Assembly: GCF_003044185.1 (NCBI RefSeq)
Contig: NZ_PYYB01000001.1
Span: forward strand, 2,376,978 to 2,440,977
Direction: 5' to 3'
Length of the DNA: 64,000 nucleotides
Origin: Paraconexibacter algicola
Lineage (GTDB): Bacteria; Actinomycetota; Thermoleophilia; Solirubrobacterales; Solirubrobacteraceae
The notes under the pieces were generated by a model. It was given only the letters and a program-made list of their open reading frames with translations, made no database searches and was not told the DNA's origin. A program made the position numbers and the translations under genes. Shown here piece by piece: positions 32,590 through 47,600 of this stretch. Position 1 is the first letter of the stretch, and each line of letters starts with the position of its first letter.

Positions 32590-34152
32590 ATGGCCGCGTT
32601 CCGCCCCGACGACCCCGCGCTGACCCGTCGCGAGCTGCTGCTCGCCGGGGGCGCGGCGGCGACCACCACGATCGCGCTCGGCGCGCTGAACCCGGCGCAG
32701 ACCGCGGCCGCCAAGCGGCTCGCGCGCGAGGCGGCGCTCCCCGCCGGCACGTTCCCCTCCGGCGTCGCCTCCGGGCAGCCGTTCGAGCACGGCATCACGC
32801 TCTGGACCCGGGTCGGCGACGTCGAGCGCTCCGGCCGCCTGCGGCTGGAGATCGCGCGCGACGCCGACTTCGCGCGCGTCGTGCACCGCCAGGACGTCCG
32901 TGCCGCCGCGGTGCGCGACCACACCGCGCGCGCCCGCGTCCTGCAGCCACGGGTCCTGGAGCCCGGCGAGCAGTACTTCTACCGCTTCGCCACCCGGTCC
33001 ACGAGCAGCCCGGTCGGCCGCTTCCGCACCGCGCTGCCCGCCGACAGCCGCGAGCCCGTCCGGATCGGGTTCTTCTCGTGCCAGAACTGGCGGGCCGGCT
33101 ACTACAACGCGCACGCCGGCCTGGCGGCCGAGCCCGACCTCGACCTCGTCGTCAGCCTCGGCGACTACATGTACGAGACCTGCGGCGCCTCCGCGGTCCC
33201 CGGCCGGGACGACCGCACGAGCTCGGGCGAGAACAACCAGACCGAGACGCTCGCCGACTACCGCGCGAAGTACCGGCTCTACCGCTCGGACCCCAACCTC
33301 CAGGCCGTCCACGCCAACCACCCGTTCGTGGCGATCTGGGACGACCACGAGTTCGAGAACGACCAGGAGGGACCCAAGGGGGAGGGGACGACCGCGGTGC
33401 GGCGCATCCCCTACGCCGAGCGGCGCCGCAACGCCTACCTGGGCTTCTTCGAGAACATGCCGCTGCAGCGGATCGGCTCCGACCGCGACCGGATCTACCG
33501 CAAGCTGCGGCTCGGCGCCAACGCCGACCTGTTCCTGCTCGACACGCGCACCTACCGGGAGCCGGACAACTCGACGATCCTCGGCGCCGCGCAGAAGCAG
33601 TGGCTGAAGGCGGGACTCGAGCGCTCCCGCGCGGCCTGGAAGGTGCTCGGCAACCAGGTCATGCTCATGTCCCTGGACGTCCCGACCGGCAACCCGGTCA
33701 ACCCCGACGCCTGGGACGGCTACGAGGCCGAGCGGCGCGAGGTCGTCCAGCACGTCCTCGACAAGGGCATCCGCGACGTCACCGTCATCACCGGGGACAT
33801 CCACACGTTCTTCGCCGGGACGGTCACGACCACCGGTCGCACCGGCGGGCGGCCCGGGATGACCGAGTTCGTCGGCGGCTCGATCACCAGCGACAGCCTC
33901 GACGGCGACCTCGGCGGCGAGGACGCCCGCCCGATCACCGAGCCCGTGTTCCAGGCCGCGCAGCTGCTGAACCCCCACTACGCGTTCGCGAACTTCAACC
34001 GGCGCGGCTACGGCGTCATGGAGTGCCGTCCCGGCGAGCTGACGGTCGACTTCAAGGCCGTCGACTCGGTGCGCCGGCGCGACCGCCCGGTCACGACGCT
34101 CGCGAGCTTCCGCGTCGAGGCGGGCTCGACCGCGGTCCAGCGCACGCGCTGA
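32590..34152 (+). CDS. phoD: PhoD-family alkaline phosphatase/phosphodiesterase, Tat-exported
   Basis: The protein has 520 residues. A Tat signal TRRELLLAGGAAATTTIAL at about 12-30 is followed by the PhoD N-terminal beta domain (FPSGVASGQPFEHGITLWTRV). The Ca/Fe metallophosphatase core has FFSCQNWRAG, SLGDYMYE, IWDDHEFEND and VITGDIHTFF. It releases phosphate from organic esters outside the cell. The PHO-box-like repeats just upstream fit induction by phosphate starvation. Confidence 0.93.
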   Translation: MAAFRPDDPALTRRELLLAGGAAATTTIALGALNPAQTAAAKRLAREAALPAGTFPSGVASGQPFEHGITLWTRVGDVERSGRLRLEIARDADFARVVHRQDVRAAAVRDHTARARVLQPRVLEPGEQYFYRFATRSTSSPVGRFRTALPADSREPVRIGFFSCQNWRAGYYNAHAGLAAEPDLDLVVSLGDYMYETCGASAVPGRDDRTSSGENNQTETLADYRAKYRLYRSDPNLQAVHANHPFVAIWDDHEFENDQEGPKGEGTTAVRRIPYAERRRNAYLGFFENMPLQRIGSDRDRIYRKLRLGANADLFLLDTRTYREPDNSTILGAAQKQWLKAGLERSRAAWKVLGNQVMLMSLDVPTGNPVNPDAWDGYEAERREVVQHVLDKGIRDVTVITGDIHTFFAGTVTTTGRTGGRPGMTEFVGGSITSDSLDGDLGGEDARPITEPVFQAAQLLNPHYAFANFNRRGYGVMECRPGELTVDFKAVDSVRRRDRPVTTLASFRVEAGSTAVQRTR

Positions 34153-34185
34153 GCCGGGTCGAGAGCCCGCCCGGACAGGCGACCG

Positions 34186-35004
34186 CTAGGCGATCGCGAT
34201 GGTGTTGACGTCCGGGTCCTTCGGGGTCCGGGCCGCCACCTCGTCGTAGTTGTAGGCGGTGCCCGGCACGCTGCCCGGCTTGCCGAAGCCGAAGCCGACC
34301 GACTCGAGCGTGGCGACCGCGTCGAGGATCCGGAAGAAGCCCGGCTTGCCCGTCGTCGGCAGGCCCGGGACGTCCTCGCGCTGGCTGAACTTCGCGTAGA
34401 CGCGGTCGTTGCCCAGCCGGCCCAGCGACTGGAGCGCGAGCGCGCGGTGCACGGCCTCGGTGGCCATGATCTCCGCGGTGTAGCGGGCGAACTTCGAGCC
34501 CGAGAGCGTCCCCTGTCGCGCGAACACCGTCGTCGCCAGGAGGTACGCGTTGATGAACACCTGGTCGCCGACGACCAGCGCGCCGAGCAGGTTCTCCGGG
34601 GAGGCGAAGATCGAGTCCGGGACGTAGATCGTCTTCGTGACCTCCTTGCCGCCGACGGCGGAGGAGGTGAGCAGCTCGTAGTGGTTCTTCTCCTGCTGCG
34701 CGGCCGCGGCCACGTTGCGCCGCGTCGTCGCGTCCATGCGCGAGCCGAGCTTCTCGACGCCGACCGTGTTGACGATCGTCGCGAGCACCTCGGCGGTCGC
34801 GGCGACGGCCGCGATCGTCTCGATGTTGTTGGCCTCGCCGGTGCGGACCGCGGCGTCGGCGTCGCGGCTGGTCGCGAAGCCGAGCAGGCCCATCGTGCCC
34901 ATCGCGGCCGCCGTGCCCTTGACGAGCTGGCGGCGCGTGGAGGCCGGCAGCTCGCGGTTCTGGCGGTCGATCGTGTCGAAGAGGTGGGTGTTGACGTCCG
35001 ACAT
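34186..35004 (-). CDS. Exported ferritin-like-domain protein
   Basis: The protein has 272 residues. A twin-arginine signal STRRQLVKGTAAAMGTMGLLGFA (about 22-45) precedes a four-helix ferritin-like domain with EKNHYE and TEAVH (two E-x-x-H metal motifs) plus helix glutamates at about 58 and 72, enough for a di-iron site. The C-terminal region ends TPKDPDVNTIAIA. Such Tat-exported ferritin-like proteins have unknown or stress-related oxidase roles. An AGGAAGGA ribosome site lies 8 bases before the ATG. Convergent with phoD. Confidence 0.82.
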   Translation of the reverse strand: MSDVNTHLFDTIDRQNRELPASTRRQLVKGTAAAMGTMGLLGFATSRDADAAVRTGEANNIETIAAVAATAEVLATIVNTVGVEKLGSRMDATTRRNVAAAAQQEKNHYELLTSSAVGGKEVTKTIYVPDSIFASPENLLGALVVGDQVFINAYLLATTVFARQGTLSGSKFARYTAEIMATEAVHRALALQSLGRLGNDRVYAKFSQREDVPGLPTTGKPGFFRILDAVATLESVGFGFGKPGSVPGTAYNYDEVAARTPKDPDVNTIAIA

Positions 35005-35278
35005 GGGGTGTCCTTCCTGGTGGGGATCTCCCCGCTACTACGCAGCGCGGCCGTCCGTGAACGTGTCTTCGGCGCCGATGCGCTCGGTGCCCACAACTGC
35101 GCCATAGGTCGTCGATCCGCGATTGGGACGGGCGGATCCCGGGGACGCGCGCGGGGACCACTCCAAGCTCGCGGCGCGCCCGCACCCGAACGGAGGTTCG
35201 CCGCTCGCTAAGGTGGGTCCGCCCCGGCCGCGCGACCCCTCGCGCGGCCGTCCTGCGTCCCCCGCCGCCGAGAAGAGC
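35005..35278. other. 274-base divergent intergenic region
   Basis: This carries the control regions of the ferritin-like gene (minus) and mfd (plus). TAGTAG near 35034 on the minus strand and TAAGGT at 35209-35214 on the plus strand are the only -10 candidates I see. No ORF with coding character was found. Confidence 0.4.
35209..35214 (+). promoter_or_regulatory. -10 element TAAGGT for mfd
   Basis: TAAGGT lies 64 bases before the mfd ATG, implying a leader of about 57 bases. Confidence 0.4.
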
Positions 35279-38689
<3,411 letters not shown>

Positions 38690-38701
38690 CGGCGTAGGGG
38701 C

Positions 38702-38707
38702 TACCAT
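38702..38707 (+). promoter_or_regulatory. -10 element TACCAT for foldase
   Basis: TACCAT ends 9 bases before the ATG at 38717. Confidence 0.5.
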
Positions 38708-38716
38708 GCGCGCCAC

Positions 38717-39895
38717 ATGAGCTCTGTCAAGGCCCGTCTCATCGTCGCGCCCGCGGCCATCGCGCTGTCGGCCTTCGCCCTCGCCGCCTGCGGGGACGAC
38801 GCCGTCCCCGGCAACGCCGTCGCGAAGGTCGGGGACGCGTCGATCTCCAAGACGAACTTCAACCACTGGATGGAGGTCGCCGCGATCTCCTCGCAGGGCG
38901 CCGCGAACCCGCAGCTGGCCGCCCAGGGCAAGAAGCCTGCCGTGTCGATCCCGCAGCCCCCGGACTTCACCGCGTGCATCGCGAAGAAGACCAAGGAGGC
39001 GCCCAAGCCGGCCAAGGGGCAGCCGAAGCCCACCGCCGCGCAGTTCAAGACGCAGTGCAAGCAGGAGTACGAGGGCCTGCGCGACCAGGTGCTGCAGTTC
39101 CTGATCTCCTCGGAGTGGATCCAGGGCGAGGCCAAGGACCGCGACGTCAAGGTCTCCGACGCCGAGGTCAAGAAGCAGTTCGAGACGACGAAGAAGCAGT
39201 CGTTCCCGAAGGAGAAGGACTTCCAGAACTTCCTGAAGTCGTCCGGGATGACCATGGACGACCTGCTGTTCCGCGTCGAGCTCGACACGCTCTCCAACAA
39301 GCTGCGCGAGAGCGTCACCAAGGGCAAGGACAAGGTCACCGACAAGGAGATCTCCGACTACTACGCCAAGAACAAGGCGCGCTTCGCGCAGCCCGAGCGG
39401 CGTGACCTGCGGATCGTCCTGACGAAGACCGAGGCGAAGGCGAACGAGGCCCGCGCGGCGATCGCCTCCGGCCAGTCGTTCAAGACGGTCGCGAAGAAGT
39501 TCTCGATCGACCAGGCCTCCAAGGACCAGGGCGGCGTGCTGCTCGCGGTCGCCAAGGGCCAGCAGGAGAAGGCGTTCGACGACGCGATCTTCTCGGCCAA
39601 GACCGGCGCGCTCGAGGGCCCCGTCAAGACGCAGTTCGGCTTCTACGTCTTCCGCGTCCAGAAGGTCACCAAGGCCTCGCAGCAGACGCTCGCCCAGGCG
39701 AAGGAGACGATCAAGCAGCTGCTGGCCTCCCAGAACCAGCAGAAGGCGCTGGACGACTTCGTCAAGGACTTCCGCGACAAGTGGAAGGACAAGACCGACT
39801 GCCGCGACGGCTTCGTGATCCAGGACTGCAAGAACGCCCCGAAGCCCAAGACGAACACCGGCCAGCAGGGCGTCGCCACGACGCCCGCCAACTAG
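38717..39895 (+). CDS. PpiC/SurA-type peptidyl-prolyl isomerase lipoprotein (foldase)
   Basis: This 392-residue protein has a lipoprotein signal with lipobox LAAC at C25, an N-terminal SurA-like helical chaperone region (about 35-220) and a parvulin rotamase domain (about 235-335) with RRDLRIVLTKTEAKA, FSIDQASKDQGGVL and FGFYVFRV. A helical C-terminus follows. It is probably anchored outside the membrane and helps exported proteins fold. The place between mfd and mazG corresponds to where other actinobacteria also carry an exported protein gene. Confidence 0.9.
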   Translation: MSSVKARLIVAPAAIALSAFALAACGDDAVPGNAVAKVGDASISKTNFNHWMEVAAISSQGAANPQLAAQGKKPAVSIPQPPDFTACIAKKTKEAPKPAKGQPKPTAAQFKTQCKQEYEGLRDQVLQFLISSEWIQGEAKDRDVKVSDAEVKKQFETTKKQSFPKEKDFQNFLKSSGMTMDDLLFRVELDTLSNKLRESVTKGKDKVTDKEISDYYAKNKARFAQPERRDLRIVLTKTEAKANEARAAIASGQSFKTVAKKFSIDQASKDQGGVLLAVAKGQQEKAFDDAIFSAKTGALEGPVKTQFGFYVFRVQKVTKASQQTLAQAKETIKQLLASQNQQKALDDFVKDFRDKWKDKTDCRDGFVIQDCKNAPKPKTNTGQQGVATTPAN

Positions 39896-39915
39896 CCGGC
39901 GGACGCCCCGGCCGG

Positions 39916-42091
<2,176 letters not shown>

Positions 42092-42107
42092 CGTCCGGGC
42101 CGCGGCA

Positions 42108-42135
42108 CGCGGCCACCCGGTGCGTGGTGGCCGCG
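42108..42135 (+). terminator. Terminator hairpin after eno
   Basis: A 9-base stem CGCGGCCAC/GTGGCCGCG with a 10-base loop, 16 bases after the eno stop, followed by TTGCAC. Confidence 0.6.
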
Positions 42136-42190
42136 TTGCACGTCCGTCCAGCGGGCAGGAACCGTCGGGTCGGGGGCGAACCTTCGCGGT

Positions 42191-42490
42191 GTGAGCTCCC
42201 ACCGCCGCCCGGGAATCCGCCTCGACCGCGTCTCGCGTCTCGCCTTCCTCGTCGTCACCGTCGGGGTGCTCGCGCTGTACGTCGGGCCGCTGCACTCCTA
42301 CGTCACCACGCGCGGCGAGGCCGCGCAGAAGCGCCAGGACGTCGCGGAGCTGCGCAAGGAGAACCGCGAGCTGCGCGCCCGCCGCGCGGCGCTGAAGGAC
42401 CGCGGGGCGCTCGAGCAGGAGGCCCGCAAGCTCGGCATGGTCCGGCCCGGCGAGCGCTCCTACGTGCTGCGCGGCCTGCCGTCGGAGTAG
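42191..42490 (+). CDS. FtsB/DivIC family septum-formation protein
   Basis: This 99-residue protein has a basic N-terminus, one membrane helix (LAFLVVTVGVLALYV, about 16-32), then a coiled coil (KRQDVAELRKENRELRARRAAL) and the short family tail EARKLGMVRPGERSYVL. Such proteins join FtsL and FtsQ in the divisome. Position directly after eno is the conserved one for actinobacterial divIC/ftsB. Start is GTG. Confidence 0.9.
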   Translation: MSSHRRPGIRLDRVSRLAFLVVTVGVLALYVGPLHSYVTTRGEAAQKRQDVAELRKENRELRARRAALKDRGALEQEARKLGMVRPGERSYVLRGLPSE

Positions 42491-42515
42491 TCCGGGGCCC
42501 GCGGTGCGCGGGTGC

Positions 42516-42521
42516 TAGCGT
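42516..42521 (+). promoter_or_regulatory. -10 element TAGCGT
   Basis: TAGCGT ends 8 bases before the ATG at 42530. Confidence 0.55.
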
Positions 42522-42529
42522 CGGGACGG

Positions 42530-42862
42530 ATGTCGACGTTCGAGACCGCCGTGCAGCAGTGGCGCGAGGGACAGCGCCGGATCGACCAGCTCGAGGACGC
42601 GCAGCAGATCGCCGCCGAGCGCGTCGTCGAGCGCACGGTGCAGGAGCTGCGCCGCCGCCTGGGGTCCTCGTTCACCACCGAGGAGCTCGTCGACCTCTAC
42701 GACCGCGGCACCTCCTGGGTGCTCGACCTCGCGGTCGCGACCGCGCCGGGCGCGCCGTGGGCGTGGGAGCAGCGGCTCGTCGCCGACGCCGCCTTCCACC
42801 GCTACGTGCGCGAGGCCAGCGACTACGCGGGCGGCCGCCGGCTCGACCTCGACGCCGACTGA
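42530..42862 (+). CDS. Small cytoplasmic protein of unknown function
   Basis: This 110-residue, charged, mostly helical protein (VQQWREGQRRIDQLEDAQQIAAERVVERTVQELRRRL split into two helices) is followed by TTEELVDLYDRGTSWVLDLAVATAPGAP and a Tyr/Arg-rich end. No known domain. It follows ftsB but has its own promoter. Start fixed by TAGCGT 8 bases upstream. Convergent with the GNAT gene. Confidence 0.75.
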   Translation: MSTFETAVQQWREGQRRIDQLEDAQQIAAERVVERTVQELRRRLGSSFTTEELVDLYDRGTSWVLDLAVATAPGAPWAWEQRLVADAAFHRYVREASDYAGGRRLDLDAD

Positions 42863-42872
42863 CGCGCCGGGG

Positions 42873-43646
42873 CTACAGCACCTCGCGCTGCACGACCCAG
42901 AGCCGCGCGACCGGGGCGAACCCCATCCGCGCGTAGAGCTCGCGCGGGGAGTCGTCGGCGTCGGCGACGATCACGACGAGCTCGGCCCCCTGCGCGCGGG
43001 CCTCCCGGACGCACGAGGCGATGACGCGGCGGGCGAGGCCACGGCCGCGGTACGGCGGGAGCGTCACGACGTCCTCGATCTGGAAGACCTGACCGGTGCG
43101 GTGCAGCGTGGCGTGGGCGGCGTCCTGCCCGTCGACCGCGACGACGACGCCCCGGGCGCCCCGGGCGGCGCGCTCGCGGGCCCGGACGCGCGCGAGCTGC
43201 TCGGCGACCGCGGGCTCGAGCCCCGACGCGACGTCGGAGCGCAGCCCGACCGCCCGGACGCGGGCCTCCGGAGCGACCGGCACGTCGGCGACGCCGATCG
43301 CGGCCGGCGGCGCATCGGGCGCGAGCACCATCACGACCTGGGCCCCGCCGCCCCAGCCGTGGGGGAGCAGCGCCGCGTGCAGGCGCGCGCCCTCCGCGTC
43401 GTCGGTGATCACCGCGCGGCGATGCCCGAAGCCGTCCAGCGCCTCGTCGAGAACCGCGATCAGCCCGCGGGCGTCGAGGTCGGCGCTGCGGTCCAGCAGC
43501 AGCTGGTTGGCGACGAACGCCCGCGGCTCGTCGGGGCTGCGCAGCAGCGTGCCGCGCGGGTGGGGGAGCGCCTGTGCGGCGCCGCCGATCGTGAGGGCGC
43601 GGACCGCGTCCAGGGCCCGGGCGGCGGCGTCCGCCGCCGCGCTCAC
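42873..43646 (-). CDS. GNAT family N-acetyltransferase
   Basis: The protein has 257 residues. The C-terminal half carries the GNAT acetyl-CoA site: VVTLPPYRGRGLARRVIASCVREA (motif A with R-G-x-G-L-A) and later SPRELYARMGFAPVARLWVVQRE. The N-terminal half is a less conserved, possibly degenerate second GNAT-like region. Substrate unknown. The GTG start overlaps the stop of the upstream gene (GTGA), so both are translationally coupled. Confidence 0.85.
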   Translation of the reverse strand: MSAAADAAARALDAVRALTIGGAAQALPHPRGTLLRSPDEPRAFVANQLLLDRSADLDARGLIAVLDEALDGFGHRRAVITDDAEGARLHAALLPHGWGGGAQVVMVLAPDAPPAAIGVADVPVAPEARVRAVGLRSDVASGLEPAVAEQLARVRARERAARGARGVVVAVDGQDAAHATLHRTGQVFQIEDVVTLPPYRGRGLARRVIASCVREARAQGAELVVIVADADDSPRELYARMGFAPVARLWVVQREVL

Positions 43647-44224
43647 TCCTCGGTGTCGCCGCCGACGCGGCGGATGACGATCTGGTCCTCCTCGACGGTG
43701 ACCTCGATCGCGCGGTGCCCGGCCCAGTGCTCGGCGTACACCGCGTTGTCCTGCACGCTGGGATCGAGCCACAGGCCGTAGCCCTCGTCGCCGTGGTCGA
43801 ACGTGCCCTCGTACGGGCCGGTCGACGCCCCGCGCCGGCGGCCGCGGCCACCGCGACGGCCGCGACGACGCGCGGGCTTGTCGTCCTCGTCGTCCTCCTC
43901 GCCCGCCTCGGCCTTGCGCTTGGCCTCCTCGGCGGCGCGCTCGGCCTCCTCCGCCTCGCGCTTGAGCCGCTCGGCCTCGGCGGCCTCCAGCTCCTCGGCG
44001 ATGCGCGCGTCGTCCTGCGCGCGCAGATCGAACTCGTCCTCGAGGATGTCGGCGCCCTCGGTCTCGGGGGCGGGCTCGGCCGGGGCGAGGTCGTTGTCGC
44101 GCTTGAACGCGGCGATCTGCTGGACCGTGACCTCGAGCTGGTGGGCGATCCACGCGTCGGTACGGCCCTGCTGCACCCACGTGCGGATCTGGTTGAGCTG
44201 CGGACGGAGCGATCGGCGTGCCAT
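43643..44224 (-). CDS. Helix-turn-helix, coiled-coil and basic-linker protein of unknown function
   Basis: This 193-residue protein is built of four parts: an N-terminal HTH-like segment ([20 protein letters not shown], about 13-40), an acidic coiled coil (about 70-110, repeated AEEAERxxEEA), a very basic linker ([16 protein letters not shown]), and a C-terminal beta domain with [24 protein letters not shown]. It looks like a nucleic-acid-associated protein. I cannot name a family. TAGGTT lies 10 bases before the ATG. It is divergent from csrA. Confidence 0.75.
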   Translation of the reverse strand: MARRSLRPQLNQIRTWVQQGRTDAWIAHQLEVTVQQIAAFKRDNDLAPAEPAPETEGADILEDEFDLRAQDDARIAEELEAAEAERLKREAEEAERAAEEAKRKAEAGEEDDEDDKPARRRGRRGGRGRRRGASTGPYEGTFDHGDEGYGLWLDPSVQDNAVYAEHWAGHRAIEVTVEEDQIVIRRVGGDTEE

Positions 44225-44234
44225 AGTCGCGGAC

Positions 44235-44240
44235 AACCTA
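44235..44240 (-). promoter_or_regulatory. -10 element TAGGTT
   Basis: On the minus strand TAGGTT ends 10 bases before the ATG at 44224. Confidence 0.5.
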
Positions 44241-44372
44241 TCGGAAGGCCACGTCAGGGGCCCGGGTGGCGGCCCTTCTGGAGAATCGCTGCGTACACCG
44301 GGTTGCGGCGCTTCGGCGAGCCTGGCAAAGTGCGCGGCACCGGCAGGGGAACCACGGAGGCCACAGAGCGTC

Positions 44373-44612
44373 ATGCTCGTACTGACACGCAAGTCCAACC
44401 AGAGCATCATGATCGGCGACGACATCGAGGTGTCCGTCCTGTCGATCATGGGCGAGAAGGTCCGCATCGGCATCCAGGCGCCGCGGGACATCCCGGTGTT
44501 CCGCAAGGAGGTCTACCTGGAGATCCAGGAGGAGCGCGCGATCGAGGCGGGGGCCGGTCAGTCGTTCCGCGCCGAGGTCGACGACGCCCTCAGCAAGCTC
44601 GGCGAGAGCTGA
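44373..44612 (+). CDS. csrA: Carbon storage regulator CsrA
   Basis: This 79-residue RNA-binding protein begins [20 protein letters not shown], with the RNA-contacting R6 and later [22 protein letters not shown] containing the conserved V/R residues. CsrA dimers bind GGA in hairpin loops and control translation. It is uncommon in actinobacteria and usually tracks with flagella. Neither fliW nor flagellar genes are in this window. GGA occurs twice in the 40-base leader (GGGGAACC and CGGAGGCC), so autoregulation is possible. Confidence 0.95.
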   Translation: MLVLTRKSNQSIMIGDDIEVSVLSIMGEKVRIGIQAPRDIPVFRKEVYLEIQEERAIEAGAGQSFRAEVDDALSKLGES

Positions 44613-44617
44613 GCGAC

Positions 44618-44635
44618 CGCGCCGTCCGCGGCGCG
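44618..44635 (+). terminator. Terminator hairpin after csrA
   Basis: A 7-base stem CGCGCCG/CGGCGCG with a TCCG tetraloop, 5 bases after the csrA stop. Confidence 0.55.
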
Positions 44636-44662
44636 CAGGTGGCACATCGTGTCGCACATCCC

Positions 44663-44668
44663 TAGGGT
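44663..44668 (+). promoter_or_regulatory. -10 element TAGGGT
   Basis: TAGGGT ends 6 bases before the GTG at 44675, which it supports as the start. Confidence 0.5.
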
Positions 44669-44674
44669 CGGGGG

Positions 44675-47600
44675 GTGCGCACAACCCGAATCCTGCTCGT
44701 CGCCGTCGCGACGAGCGTCGCCGTGTCGGCCGCCGGGCCGGCGGTGGTCACGGCGAAACCACGGGTCGCGAGCACCCCGGCGTTCACCGGGCCCGCCAAG
44801 AAGGTCCGCACCGGGACGCCCACGGGCACGACCCCGGCACGCCCCGTCCGCCCGTCGCTGAAGCTCGCCGACGCCGTCGGGCGCCCGACCCCGCACGTCG
44901 CCGTCGACGACGCCGGCACCGCGTACGTCACCTGGCTGCTGGCGACCGACCCGACGAGCGGCACCGAGGGCGGCATCGGCTTCTGCCGCCTGCCGCGCGG
45001 GGCGACCGCGTGCGACAACCCGCCCGGCAGCCGCGTCCTGCGCCCGCAGAAGGCCACCTACGGGCCCGGCGACGACCCCGCCTTCAACCAGGACGCCGGC
45101 GGCGGCGCCTACCCGCTCGTGCTCGGCGACCAGCTGTTCGTCCTCAGCACGCGGTCCGTCACGACGTACGCGACCCCGGCCGGGGACTCCACGACCACGA
45201 CGATCGCGTTCGCCTCCACCGACGGCGGCGCCACCTTCAGCGGCGGCCTCCCCGTCGCCGCCGACCTGGCCCTGGCGACGCGGCCCGTCCAGTTCGGGCC
45301 GGGAGACAACCCGCTCATCGGCCTGCTCGGCGCGACCGGCGGGTCGCTGGCGGGCGGCGGCAGCGTCGCGTTCACGTCGCTGCAGGGCGGCAGCTTCTCC
45401 ACCGACCGCATCGTCTTCCCGACCGCGACCGCCGGGGTCCTCGCCCCGCTGCCGGGCGGCGGCATCGCCGTCGGCTACCCGAGCGCGGGCGGCGCCGCCG
45501 TCCAGCGCGCCGCGGCGGCCACACGCCCGTCCGGCCCCGAGAGCTTCTCCGCCCCGCAGCGCGTGCCGGGCACCGCGCTCACCGGGCTCGGCGCCGGACC
45601 CGCCGGGCTGACCGCCTTCGCGCTGGGCGGCGCCACCGCCGCGCTGAACCAGCGCGTCGTCGCGACGCCGCTGGACGGGGGAGGGGCGCCGGTCGCCCTG
45701 ACCGCCGACAGCGCGCAGGAGCCGATCGCGACGACCGCGGGCGCGGCGCCGGGCGCGCAGCTCGTCACCGCCTACAAGGACGTCGGCGATCCGGTGAGCG
45801 CGAACGGCCTCTACGTCCGGCGCAGCCCCGACGGGCGCAGCTTCACCGCCCCGGAGCGCCTCACGGCGGCGAGCGAGGGGGTCTTCCTCCCGGACGTCGC
45901 GGCCGCGCCGGACGGCGGCGGCGTCGCGGTCTGGCAGAGCGGCGAGACCGACGGCGAAGTGCGCGCGGCGACGTTCGGGCCACAGGGCCGCCTGACCGCC
46001 CCCGGCCTGCCCGGGACCACCCCGGGGGCGGGGAGCGCCACCGGCGACGGCGGCGTCACGCGCGAGTGCCAGCGGATCGCGGTCGCCGCCGTCCAGGTCA
46101 CGACGGCCGACGGCGTCGGCTGCTTCCTGCCGGGGATCGGCGCCGACAAGGGCTCCTCGGTCTCCAACGGTCCCGTGCTCTACAACGGGCTGCGCATCAC
46201 GCCGCTGGGCGGATCGCAGATCGTGCTGCGCACCGACCGCGCCGCGAAGTCCGTGACGCTCTACTCCACCGGGACGGTCACGGTCGACATCCCCGGCAAC
46301 GAGGCCGGTGACATCCGCATCTTCCAGGGCCAGCTCAAGCAGAAGCTGACCGCCAAGGTCGGCCAGCCCGTCCTGGACCTCCCGAAGTTCCCGACGCAGG
46401 TCCGCGGGTTCCGGGTCGCCAACGCGCTCGCGCCGCTCGCGACCGCGGGCTTCGGCGTCTCGATCCCCGTCGACGTCGACCTCGGTCCCCAGTTCTTCGG
46501 GCTGACCGGCCACGCCGACCTCGTCGTCACCCCGACGGGCGGTCTGCGGCTCGACACGCTGCGCATCCGCCAGGGGACGCTGCCGCTCGGCCCGGTCGTC
46601 GTCGAGGGGCTCGACGTCACCTGGACCCGCGAGGGGAACCGCTGGTCGGGCACCGGCGCGGTCACGATCCCCGGCGGCGCGCGGCTCGCCCTGCAGGCGC
46701 AGTTCGACGGCACCTCGTTCGCCGCGACCGCCACCTACGACCTGCCGTTCCCCGGGGTGCAGCTGTTCCCCAGCCCGCCGGTGTTCCTGCACCGGGTCGC
46801 CGCGGGGCTCGAGGTCAACCGCAACAACCGCCCGCTCGTCGTCAACGGGGGTGTGGGCGTCGGGGCCGTCCCGGTCTCGCCGGGCCGCTACCTGCTGGAC
46901 CTCGACGGCACGATCGCGCTGACGTTCGCGAACCCGTTCGTGGTCCAGGTCCGCGGCAGCCTCGCGGTCCTCGGGCTGTTCGACGTCGCGAACGCCTCCC
47001 TGCGGGCGGGCTCCGACGGCGTCGTGCTCGCCGACCTCGAGGTCGGCGCGATCGACAAGAACTTCCTCTACGTCGGCGCGAAGGTCCGGGCCGGGGTCTC
47101 CGCCGCCGGCTTCGAGGGCAAGGGCCAAGGCGAGGTCTGCATCGGGATCTTCGTCGTCGGCGCCTGCAAGGACCTGCCCGAGGGCTACGTCTCCAGCCGC
47201 GGCATCGCCGGCTGCGCCTCCTTCGACGACGAGGCGTACACCGTCACCTACCGGTGGGGCGGCCCGATCCGCAAGCACGCCGGACCGACCTGCTTCTACG
47301 ACGACATCTCCGTCGGCCTGATCAGCCGCACCGCGCTGCGGCAGGCGGGCGGCGGACTGACCGTGCCCGCCGGGGCCCGGTCGGTGTCGATCGACGTCCA
47401 GTCCGCGACGGGGGCGCCGCAGGTCGACGTGCTCGACCCCGCCGGCGTCCCCGTGCCGCTGGACGCGGCGTTCGTCGAGGTCGGCTCCTCGGAGACCGTC
47501 CACGCCACGACGATCCAGATCAACCAGCCCGCCCCGGGGCTCTACCGCGTCGTGCCCCGCCCGGGGACGCCCGCGCTCACCGGCGTCCAGGCCAGCGTCC

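Noticed and set aside
35123-35278. N-terminal extension of Mfd from an in-frame ATG at 35123
   Set aside because: The extra residues have no counterpart in Mfd and the TAAGGT promoter lies inside this stretch.
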